A stretch of 26,224 nt of DNA from Intoshia linei. Taxonomy: Eukaryota; Orthonectida; Rhopaluridae. This document shows, one piece after another, positions 1 through 9,900 of this stretch. The position numbers were made by a program, and so were the translations under genes. Location of the stretch: assembly GCA_001642005.1 (NCBI GenBank), contig LWCA01000477.1, forward strand, positions 1-26,224, in the 5' to 3' direction. Below the pieces are notes generated by a model. That model had not been told where the DNA came from. It searched no databases and saw only the letters and a list, made by a program, of their open reading frames with translations. Each line of letters begins with the position of its first letter. Position 1 is the stretch's first letter.

Positions 1-105
1 AAAATAGTCGTTTACTATTAATTAAGTATATGATACAATAAAAAAATACAATTTATTCATGGCCCATGTGAAATACAACTATATATAGAAAAAATTATGT
101 TAGCT

Positions 106-276
106 ATGGATCAGTTCAAACCTTCTTCATTGTACAGCCAATTGATAAATGGCCCTCCAACTTTTAACGGTGTAGAAAGAAGTTTAAGCATGCTGAAGAC
201 ATTACTCTCAAAACAAATGAATTTTTTATCTAGTAACGTTACTAAATATTTAATACTGTACCATAATAAATCTTAA
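106..276 (+). pseudogene. hAT transposase C-terminal dimerisation fragment
   Basis: An open stretch of 56 codons ends in TAA and contains GPPTFNGVERSLSMLKTLL followed by NVTKYLILYHNKS. This matches the layout of the hAT-family C-terminal dimerisation domain, where a Pro-Pro-Thr, Val-Glu-Arg-Ser, Ser-x-Leu-Lys core is followed by a Tyr-Leu-Ile/Val segment ending in Asn. Only this last piece of the transposase is present; the catalytic domain is not seen to the left, though the window begins only 105 bp upstream. The AT-rich DNA to the right includes a G-run (about 317-323) that could belong to the element end. It is most likely a dead 3' fragment. Confidence 0.7.
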
Positions 277-342
277 TATTTAATTTTTTAAATTATTTTA
301 AAAAAAAAATTTTAACCGGGGGGACCAAATTGAATTTTTAAC

Positions 343-418
343 GTATTTTTGATAGGTTAGAAAAGTTAGAATTTTATTTTGATAGGTTATATTTTGACGA
401 TTTTATAGGTTAGAAAAA
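343..418 (+). repeat. short imperfect tandem repeat
   Basis: The motif GATAGGTTAGAAAA occurs at about 349, again as GATAGGTTA at about 380, and as TATAGGTTAGAAAAAG at about 404, separated by T-rich spacers of about 27-30 bp. This is roughly 2.7 degenerate copies. It sits just downstream of the hAT fragment and may be part of that element's 3' region. Confidence 0.5.
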
Positions 419-1161
419 GTTTGCCCTAGTTATTACTAATTAATCTACGATTCTGAATATGATTGCAAAAATTTTTATTCCTCCGTCCATAGTTTAATCT
501 AGCCGTATATAACTTTTTCATACAATACGAAATTTTTTTATATCACCTAATATAATTATTATTAATTTATAATAGTTTCTGTCGTGTACCCAATCCATGT
601 CCAGGAGTTTTAGACTTAATTTTACGGATAAAATGAAAATTATTACACGAGAATATCACAGTAAAACGTTTCTTATTTATGTGAAAAACAAAACTTTTTT
701 TAATGAACTAGTTAAATTTAATTAATATTGGAAAACTTATTTTAATCAGTTCTTTTGTATCATGTCCAGGTTTTTTTTAAAATTTGGTACATTGTATGTT
801 GAAAGGTCATTGGAAATGAAAAATAAGGATAAATATATGTAACGTAATATATATGATTAAATAGGAAAAATATGTAAAATTACATTAGTCCTTGCAACTT
901 TAATTTTAAATAAATGAATAATTTTTTAAACGATTATAATGTAATAATTTCGATAAGTTAGTAACTGAAATTCATGTAACCTAAAAAATTTTTTGTTCTC
1001 ATTTTCGTCTGATAAAGTAAAATATAGTCGTTAAAAAATGTATATGAGTTGAAAATTTAATATCAACTCAATTTAACATTGAAACAAAATATAAAAAAGT
1101 ACAAAACATTAAGAAAAAATTTAAATATACATTAAAAAAATAATACAATATAATACAAACA

Positions 1162-4100
1162 TCAATTTCCAACAATTTGATTATTTTCTTCTAATGTTTC
1201 AGAAGGGGTATCAGGTTTTTTGACTTTCCAATTTTTAGCCATGGCAAGCAATTTAAGGTTTTTATTTTCGACTTTTTCATCTGGGAAAATAAAATCATAA
1301 TATTCTTCATAGCCTTCATCCTAAAAATAAATTAATATAATTAAACACTGGATTGGAATTAATTGATTTTTGAAAAATAGCAAGATTTTGAAGGTCAATA
1401 TTAGGGTTGACAATTTCAGAATGAAATATCCAGAAAAAAATTTATAAAGTTATCAAAACTTTTATTAAATATATAGATACAACTATATTAGTATAGTATA
1501 GTTGTCCATCATTCGATCACAAAAAAATCTAAGTCAAAAAATCAAGTTAGTCCAGAATGTATTAAATTCTCTGTAAAAAAATATGAATTTTAAATTATTT
1601 TTATTTTTAAAATAATATCAAAGTAACCAGGAGTTCCAACACACCAATTTTCCAGGACGCCTCCAAATCATATTTTTTTAATATGATAAAGAGCAAATTC
1701 AGGAGATAATACTTGAAATTGTAGAAGATAATTAAGGTTTTTGACCCTGAAGAACTCAATTTCTGATATTCAAATTTGCTATAAAACTTAATCGACTAAA
1801 AATTATATTAGAAAGTGGTATTTTTAGCAAGCATTAGAAGCAGTTTTAATTTTGAATCGTTCAATTAACTATAAAAAATAATTAATTCTATAATCAATTA
1901 ATAATTAATGCAATTATTTCCAATCCATAAACACGACATACCATTCCCCTGAGAGATTCAATTTTCTTGCGTTTCTTGACTTTTTCTGGGTATATCTTGG
2001 TAATTTTATCCAACAATTCTTTGGATTTTTCCCGTTTCTAAAATTTAAAAAAATTAAATGATATTGTTTAAGAAAACAATTAAAAACATGATAAATAATA
2101 TAAAATTACCGCAATTTTTCTCCATTGAGCGAGTAAATGAACGCAATGTTCTTTATTATTTTCGGTTCTAAGGATTTTGTATCCTTCATCAAAAACGTTA
2201 TTACATGCATCCAATCCCAAGACTTCAAATTCAAACATTCCAAAACTAATCCAAACTTTAGCATTATTTGAAGATTTTTCAATCAATTTTCTATATAAAG
2301 CTCTGGATTTACGGAATTCACTATTATCAGTTTCAAAGTCGATGTAAGCTTTCCATACAATTTCGGGCATATCCAAAAATTGCTGATCTATAGCCAATTC
2401 GAAAATTGCTCTGGCTCTAGCATCATCGCCCAATAATATTTCCATTTCTGAATACTAAAAAATGTGATATATAAATCAATGTCAATATTATCAAATTCTA
2501 GGGCCATTAAAATTTACAAATAGAAGCAATTCTGCAAGTCACATGGAACAATACTTAGTTTGGCCCTGATTAATATATTAAAATTTTTTCATAATTACCT
2601 TGATCCATACACTACTTATTTTAGGATTAAAACATAAATACTTTTCATATAAAATACGACAACGATCAAATTGACGCAATTGCAATTCCATATCAATGTA
2701 ACCCTGAAATACATTTGATTTAGGACACATACCTATAGCTCTCCCCTAAATAAAGGTATAGTTATATCAGTCATACAAAATAAAAAACCAGAATGCTTCT
2801 AGCTGCCTTTAAATTCAATTGTCGCAATTCAAATTTAGCATACATGAGCCACACTTTACCAAAAGTAAACATTTTGTGTGGAATAAGATCAATTAATGTA
2901 TTAAAAATTTCTCTAGATTTTTCAATTTCTTTGGTGATAACTTCTTCATAAATAGCATACTTGATCCAAATATAAACATACCTTTTCCAAAGTTTTTTAG
3001 ACTAAATTAAAGTTATCAAGCACACACATAATAAACCTCATGATTAGGTACATTTGATATAGCAATTTCATACAATTCTCTAATTTGTTCGGAAGAAACA
3101 TTTTCATTTTCACACAGCTCAATATAATCAAACCAAACATCATAATTGTCTGGTTCAAGGTCCACTTTCTACAAAAAGTTAACAATATTCATAAAAAATA
3201 AACCTGTTGATAAATAATTTTCCTTTTTCCAACAATAACATCTTCAATACCTCCAATTTCTTCTCCAAACTTTTTTTGATGCAAAACATAGGCACTCATC
3301 ATAAGCTCATGTTCTTTATCAGTTAACCTTTCCATAGAATATTTATAAATTACTCGTGCTCTTTCATGCTAGATATTAATTTAACTTAATTATTTAAAAT
3401 AAATCATACCTCAGTGCGCCTTTCTTCGAATTTGGCGAACCCAATCATTAATTTAGCATTAATATATTCGTCTCCAAAAAATGTGACGGCTCTTTCATAA
3501 ATTTCACGAGCTTTCGTGTACGCTCCACCCCTTTCCTCGAATCTGGCGTATTTTAACCAATTGTGTACATTAGGGTGAACATAAATAAACTTTTCATAAA
3601 CCATTCGAGCTCGATTCAATTCATTATATCGCAATTCAAAGTTTATATAAGAATGCCAAGCCTGTTCATCTGGCTGCCATTCCATCCACCGTTCAAATAT
3701 TTGACGAGCAGCTGACATTTAATAAAAATAATATAAATTTTAACGTACCTGGTACATTTTTTAACATTTCTTCCATGTAGGCATATTTATACCAAAACTG
3801 GTTGACTCGAGGGAAAAGAGTTACTGCTCTGTCCCATAAATTTCTAGCATGGTTGATTTGTTTGTTTCTACAAAATTACATGCATTAGTATATTTAACAA
3901 TAAAATTACTTCATTTCCATTTCAGCGTATCTTAGCCAAACTACGACTATTCTGTGATCAACGTCTAAACATCGTTCATAGACGGAACGAGATCTAAATA
4001 AAATTAATGAAATATTGAATTTTAACTGACCAATGAGAATAAAAATTAATTCATTTAAATTTTTTATTTAAGAGATAATATTGCATCATTAAAAAATATT

Positions 4101-6749
4101 ATTGTACAATCCGGACACCATTTTATACCAAATTTTTTTGAAAAACACGATTTTACAAGAATCTTGTAACAAGATTATTTGAGATTTTTAGGTAACATTT
4201 TATTATTGACTCACTGAGTTTATTTTTTTTGTAAAATTAAAAGTTTATTTGACCCTAAGAAATGAATGCAAATTTGCATTTATTTAAGCTGAAGGATAAA
4301 AAAGCAAGATGAGTCGAGTATTAAAAATTCCACATTTCTATTAGTTTTTTGATTGTGAAGTTCTATCAAAATTTAATAGAAATTGAGTCCATCAATGTCA
4401 AATTATCTTTTTTTTAATAATTATTAAGGTTTATAATTAAATTAAGAGTATTGAATTATAAAAAATACACAATCTGATACAGATTTTAAAATAAACATTA
4501 GGATAAATTTCAATTTTAAAATCTTATATCTTCACGGCAAAAACCACCAAATTACCATTTTATAAAAACGAAAAAAATATTCAATAACTAATTTTTAGAA
4601 TTTAATCAAAATATAAAGATCCGATAAAACTAATTCCAGTTATATAAATACAAAATTTCGACCTCAAAAATCTACGCATTCCCGGTGAAAAATAACGTTT
4701 AATATAATATCAACTAATATTATAAAATTATCAAATGAAAATATTAAATTATAATTATTATGATAAATAATATTTATCCTACTACTGCAGTGATTCCCAA
4801 ACTTTTTTCACCATGGACCACTTGTCACAAAAAAATATGTGTGGACCACATAATTTTTAATTAATTCCTTAATCCTGAACACGTCACTAAGGTAATATTT
4901 ACATTTTAATATTATATATTCCTCCTTAAATCGAAAATTTAACATTAATTTTGACATGGTAGCTTCAATGGCGTAATTAAAAAAATTATTAATTTCTAAC
5001 ATAATTATGGTGAACTACCAGTGCTGAACCTACCGTATCCGATACCCTTCTACCGATGGATCTCAACGAAATTTTTTTCAGATGGAGCTTTAATTTACCA
5101 AATTGAGAATTAAATTTTTTTTTGAATATCAACTAATTTGTGTGTTAAATTTAAAATGTTAACTCAAGAGTCTTAACAGTTGGATAGGGTCATATGACAT
5201 TATAATTCGTTTACATTTTTTTTAAGGGTTATTTTTCATTTTAGGAGTGGCCACGAGGATTTAATATTATTGTTTAAAAAAGGTTCTCTTCATTTTATTA
5301 AAAATTTTTCTTATGTACCACCTAGAATTTCCTGTGGACCACTTTTGGAACCACTGTACTACTGTAATTCAAAAAAAATAGGAATTTACTTATTACACAT
5401 TTGAAATACAGAAATATGGTTTCAATCTGTTGTATCAACCTCTTTTCGATATTTTATAATAAACCTTTCAATTTCTTTTTGTTGAATTTCCCAATCAGCA
5501 TATTTCAACCAATTGTGCAATGAGCTCTTGTTTCGACGTAACACATCTTCAAATTCCTATAATTGTGGAATAAATTTACATGAAAACAAAATAAAAACAC
5601 ACAAACAAAAAAACACGGTACAGATATAACAGTGTGACAAAATGTAAGTTTAGTAACAAAAAAAAGTAATTTTTGTCAAAATTACACTCTGTGCCAGAAC
5701 TGTCATTTTCTTATTTTTTACTGATATTATACAGGGTGGGCCGTAAGTTGTGCACCAAACAATTAATTTAATTAATTTTGTAGACTATGATGTTTTGTTC
5801 AGCGACGAAGCTAATTTCTTTGTAAACGGCGAAGTTAATAAACAAAACTTTCGTTATTATTCGCGCGAAAACCAGCATTGGATGGATTCTACTAAAGAGC
5901 ACTCATGTCCAAAAATGCTAGTGTGGTGCGGACTTTGGAGGATTCATGTTTTGGGCCCATTCTTTTTCAACAAGACAGTGACCGGCGAGGTGTACTTGAA
6001 AATGGTACAAAATGATCTCATGTCACAGATGGAGAGCATCGGTGAAGGAAAACCCCTTTGGTTTATTAACTCATTAGCGCCCCGCCTCATTACGCCACGA
6101 TTGTGCGAAATTGGCTAAATGGCAATTTTGAAAAGTGGATTGGGCATAGACACCATTCTATTCTATTCCATTCTATGGCCATTTGACAATTGTACAATTT
6201 ACAGTGTACACCAGCACGACGTTATGTTTAATCGTCAACATTTTATGGGGGACTTTGGTATGATTCGAAAAAATGTACTGATGGGTACAAGTAAAGCTAA
6301 TCCCGTTCAAAAATTAATAAATACAAGAATATACCTTCCTTTTTCTTATTCTAAAATCACGCAACTCTTCTTCGTCATTGATTTTTTGAACTGGAGGCTA
6401 CAAACAAGCAAATAAACATTTTTTTAATAAAGAAATAAAAACCGGTTGCACGAGTTCTAATTCACGTTCTTTAGCTTCACGAATCAATTGCTCCGCTGTT
6501 ATTTGAATTGCGGCAGGAGCCTTATTCTTGACCTAAAATAAATGTAAAATAAAAAACAGTATCACACATAAACGCAAAAGATATGTAAAGTTGAATAGGA
6601 ATACAAATATGAACAGTACAAATTCCGATATAATAGGTAATATTAATAGAATAACTAATCTTACCAATCATAAATCTGTAAACTAAAAAATACATAGAAT
6701 AACATACCTTTGCCACTTTAGAAACACGTCTTTGAGCTCTTTCATTCAT
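1162..6749 (-). CDS. crn: crooked neck (Crn/CRNKL1/Clf1), complete, 14 exons
   Basis: The gene encodes a HAT-repeat (half-a-TPR) scaffold of the Prp19/NineTeen complex needed for spliceosome activation in the nucleus. Exons in coding order: 6749-6708, 6532-6443, 6397-6335, 5556-5465, 3993-3910, 3867-3749, 3711-3410, 3368-3204, 3168-3037, 3001-2789, 2745-2599, 2454-2110, 2037-1942, 1320-1162. Phase is kept throughout and gives 682 residues, close to the roughly 690-700 of fly and human forms. Visible landmarks are KVAKVKNKAPA near the N-terminus, [50 protein letters not shown] and the conserved tail [11 protein letters not shown]. Eight of the thirteen introns are 35-45 bp (175, 45, 778, 1471, 42, 37, 41, 35, 35, 43, 144, 72 and 621 bp in order). 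The two longest hold a mariner remnant and a hAT MITE. The start is chosen at 6749 because the start-proximal residues match the family; an in-frame TTG lies just upstream. Nothing essential looks broken. Confidence 0.97.
1321..1941 (-). other. crn intron 13 (621 bp)
   Basis: This is the last crn intron. I see no coding exon in it. A short hairpin lies at 1479-1505 (ACAACTATA, nine-base loop, TATAGTTGT). The rest is AT-rich and shows no recognisable transposon end. Confidence 0.6.
4265..4280. other. 16-bp palindrome of two octamer motifs
   Basis: AATGCAAATTTGCATT is a perfect palindrome inside the 1471-bp crn intron 4. It contains ATGCAAAT once on each strand, which is the classical POU-factor octamer. 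No function can be shown from sequence alone, and AT-rich DNA makes such sites more likely by chance. Confidence 0.35.
4788..5356. mobile_element. non-autonomous hAT element (MITE) with intact 8-bp target duplication
   Basis: A 569-bp element sits in crn intron 4. Its left end reads CAGTGATTCCCAAAC and its right end, read on the other strand, CAGTGGTTCCAAAAGTGG; a GTGGACCAC-type motif follows close inside both ends. The 8-bp TACTACTG is present directly outside both ends (4780-4787 and 5357-5364), as expected of hAT insertion. No transposase reading frame is present. The perfect duplication suggests a fairly recent insertion compared with the other fossils here. Confidence 0.9.
5732..6190 (+). 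mobile_element. mariner/Tc1-superfamily transposase remnant
   Basis: An end-like sequence CAGGGTGGGCCGTAAG follows a TA at 5730-5731, and about 50 bp later a transposase catalytic-domain fragment begins. The fragment carries [20 protein letters not shown] (first catalytic Asp kept), then MLVWCGLW and GPFFF. Past about 6065 the reading frame must shift to read [20 protein letters not shown]. The position of the second catalytic Asp, in the usual FQQDGAPPH motif, reads FINSLAPPH, so that residue is lost. The 5' half of the gene and the right inverted repeat are missing. The element is dead and lies within crn intron 3 on the opposite strand. Confidence 0.88.
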
Positions 6750-6800
6750 CTTGATATTCAAATTGAAAGAAAGATTGAATTATACATAAAATAAACTTAC
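6750..6800 (-). other. possible 5' UTR intron of crn
   Basis: On the minus strand a strong donor GTAAGT at 6800-6795 is followed by a pyrimidine-rich tract and an AG at 6751-6750 that directly touches the crn ATG. This would be a 51-bp intron, in keeping with the short introns of this genome. It is inferred from splice signals only. Confidence 0.4.
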
Positions 6801-6990
6801 GTTTATATTAATTAGTTTATTTGAGTTTCAATTTCTATGAGTATATCGAGATTCTCGACTAAAATTGATTTCAACGCTATAATATAGTGAACTTATCCAG
6901 TTTATTTTAAACTGGATTAATCCAAGTTCTAGGTGATAGTTCATAGCAATATCAGAATATTTGTTTACAATTTATCATTAAGTTTTAAAA
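6750..6990. promoter_or_regulatory. shared divergent promoter region of crn and ACADS
   Basis: Only 241 bp separate the two start codons, which point away from each other, so both promoters must lie here or overlap the genes. A perfect 23-bp inverted repeat (ATCCAGTTTA, TTT, TAAACTGGAT) occupies 6895-6917 and a small CGAG-ATT-CTCG repeat lies at 6847-6857. I see no clear TATA box that can be told apart from the general AT richness. Head-to-head housekeeping gene pairs are often driven by one bidirectional promoter; that is an inference here. Confidence 0.65.
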
Positions 6991-9900
6991 ATGTTTAAAA
7001 ATATTAATAAAATTTGCTGCAGACAAATAAAAAATGGCAATTTAAAACAAAAGTTATACAATTTTGGTAAAATTGATAAAATTTTACTAAAAATAATTAA
7101 ATAAAATATTAATAGGACCCATTGCCAATACATCAACCTTGTCCAAATATATTTTTAGTACGGATGAAAAATATGAAATGATTGCAGATATGTGTAGAAA
7201 TTTTGCAACAAAGGAACTTAAACCGATTGCAGCCAAAATGGATCTAAAATCTAAATTTGATATGGGAATTGTAATTTTTATGTCATTTTAATAATTATAT
7301 GAAAAATATTTATTTTTATCAATATTGTCACTCTTTTTTCAAAATATCATTTTTAAAAAAATTCTAAACGTATGCTTGCATAATCACGAATCGTGATTAA
7401 CGATACACTTAATAAATTTATACATTTACAATTCTAAAATTAAATACTAAATATTGTATATTAGACATATTAGAAACATACTAAATATAAATTCAAATTA
7501 AATTTAAAAATATATGATAACAAGTTTATTTTATACACTTTGTAGTGATATATCACTATCATACTAAGAATATTAAAAAATCCACTAAAAGAAATTAAAA
7601 TTGACTAAAAGCTTGTCTGTTTTGTTTTTACAAACTACAGTGAAGCCTCTCAATACCGCCAAGTTTGGTATTTCAATATTTATGGCGGTATTGAGTATAT
7701 CATTATAGGAACGGTTAAACAATACACATCAATATATATAGTAAAATAACAAAAAAAAGATACTTCAACGAACCAAAACAATATAATCCTAACTTATATA
7801 AAAGGCTACGCGATTTTTGTTTGTGTGTGTCTGTGTGTGTGACTTTAATGAAATAACTACCACTCTTAGAATTTTATAAAGACCACATTTCAATTACAGT
7901 TTTTTCCGGGACGTATAATAAGATAATTGGTTGATAATCCCATAAAGTTTTTTCTTATTAAATTTTACCTTAAATGAGTTTATTATTTCTTGATCGAGTG
8001 ATTGAAGGATACTTGGTAACATTTATGGTAAACTAGTGCTACCATATTGTTGTATAAAAATTAAGTTAAATTTTAACATATTTTGACAAATTTTTTTTTA
8101 AAATATTTTTAAATTTGTGGCGGTATTGAGAATTTTCCTTATAAGTTTGTTACAAAATTTAAAAATAGTGGCGATATTGAAAGGTCTCTCTGTATTGTGC
8201 ATCGCACACTGCAGTGCACAATTTTATAACAAATATTCTCTAAATTAGCCTTAACATAACGGAAAACATTACATTGCTTTTGAAAATTGAATATTTCGAT
8301 TGAAAACATTACTTTGAATCAAGATTCTATATATATATTTTTAAAATAGGTAAAAAAACTTGGAAAATTAGGACTAATGTGTGCAACAGTTCCAGCAACA
8401 TATGGAGGTTCAGATATGGATTATATTTCATATGTTATTGCGGGAGAAGAAATATCAAAAGGCTGCGCATCTACTACAATAATGATTAGTGTTAATAATG
8501 TAAAAATTTTGATGATTTAGCACGGATTTTGCCTTGCCTTTTTAACAAAATTTGTTGAAAAGGTTTAACGTTTATGAACAATTATGTATTCCAAACCCAA
8601 TGTAGAATACTTTTATTAGTCTTACTTTAATAGTACAGAATTTAATTTTTTAATTGTATTAAATTAATATAAAAAAAATTTAATCGTAAATTTGAAACTA
8701 TAAATAATTATAAATGTTATAAATTAAATGATATATTTAGACTTTATACTTATACCCTTTAATAAAATTTGGTACAAAGGAACAAATTGAAATATTCGGT
8801 ATGCCTTATATGAATGGTGATAAAATGGGTTGTTTTGCTCTCACGGAACCAGGTATTTATTTATACTTATTACATGTAATTCATTTTTAAAAAAAAGTGT
8901 AAGATTTGATTAGATATCTGGGGTTTAGATATTAAAAATTTACTTTTTGAGGATGCGATTTATGATAATGTTTATGTACAAAATGTTTTGAAAATTGTGT
9001 AGCAATGAAAAAAGTTCCAAAGGAATGAATTATATAGATTTTCACCCATATTTCTATATTAGAAATTTGTAGACGTTCAATGCACATTTTTTTTGAAATT
9101 GTAGGATCAATACATTTACAAATTTTATGGCTGTTTTCATTAAAAAAAAGAGTAATTTGGAGTTTTGGCCCTGAAGATATATTTTTTTTAAATTTAATTT
9201 AACTTAAATCCAACTAATTTGATTTTCAAAAAAAAGACAATTGGGCTTTTTGACCCGTAAGATGTGAGTTTAGGAGGTTGAAATTTATTTTGCTAACACC
9301 CCGAAAAAAACTGTAATTGAAATGTGAACTTTATAAAATTCTAAGACTGGTAGTTATTGAAATAAACGGTAACACACACACAAATAAATATTGCATAGCA
9401 TATTATATAAGTAATTTTTTAATTATTTAATTTGATAATACAGGTAATGGAAGCGATGCAGGTATGACGTAAGATGATTTGATGAAATAAGAAATATTAA
9501 ATAGGAGCTGCGTCAACAAAAGCAACATTTGATTTAGATAATAAAGAATGGATACTCAATGGAGAAAAAGCATTTATAACTGCTGCAAGCGTATCAGAAT
9601 CTTGCATTGTATTTTATTAATTCCAAAATTATAAAATTTAAATAATTTTAAAATATTTATTGTTATTAACTACACGGTTCATGGTTAATTTTACCTAATA
9701 AAATTTGCAGTAGGGGGTGAATTTTTTCAAAAATATTAGAATTGGATGGAAGGTTAACAAACAATCCATATTCGATGAACTAAATTATTTGGTGGAAAAA
9801 TACAAAGTTTAGATTAGTAGGCTTTCATATTATATGACGTAAATCTCAGGTTTAACTAGACTCTAAGTGTCACAGTACGAGAATCGAATTATTTCCATGT

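Larger units (their letters stand above)
1..1161. other. AT-rich flank downstream of crn
   Basis: This stretch lies beyond the 3' end of crn. It holds one recognisable transposase fossil (106-276) and a small repeat block (about 343-418). From about 420 to 1161 I see only AT-rich sequence without a convincing coding exon on either strand. The first part just below 1162 should include the crn 3' UTR; no perfect AATAAA on the minus strand was found close to the stop codon. Confidence 0.6.

Noticed and set aside
2997-3185. 62-codon open frame on the minus strand
   Set aside because: It is a wrong-frame reading of crn exon 9 and the following 35-bp intron.
4808-5002. 64-codon open frame on the minus strand
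   Set aside because: It lies within the hAT MITE and begins in its terminal repeat; it looks like chance coding.
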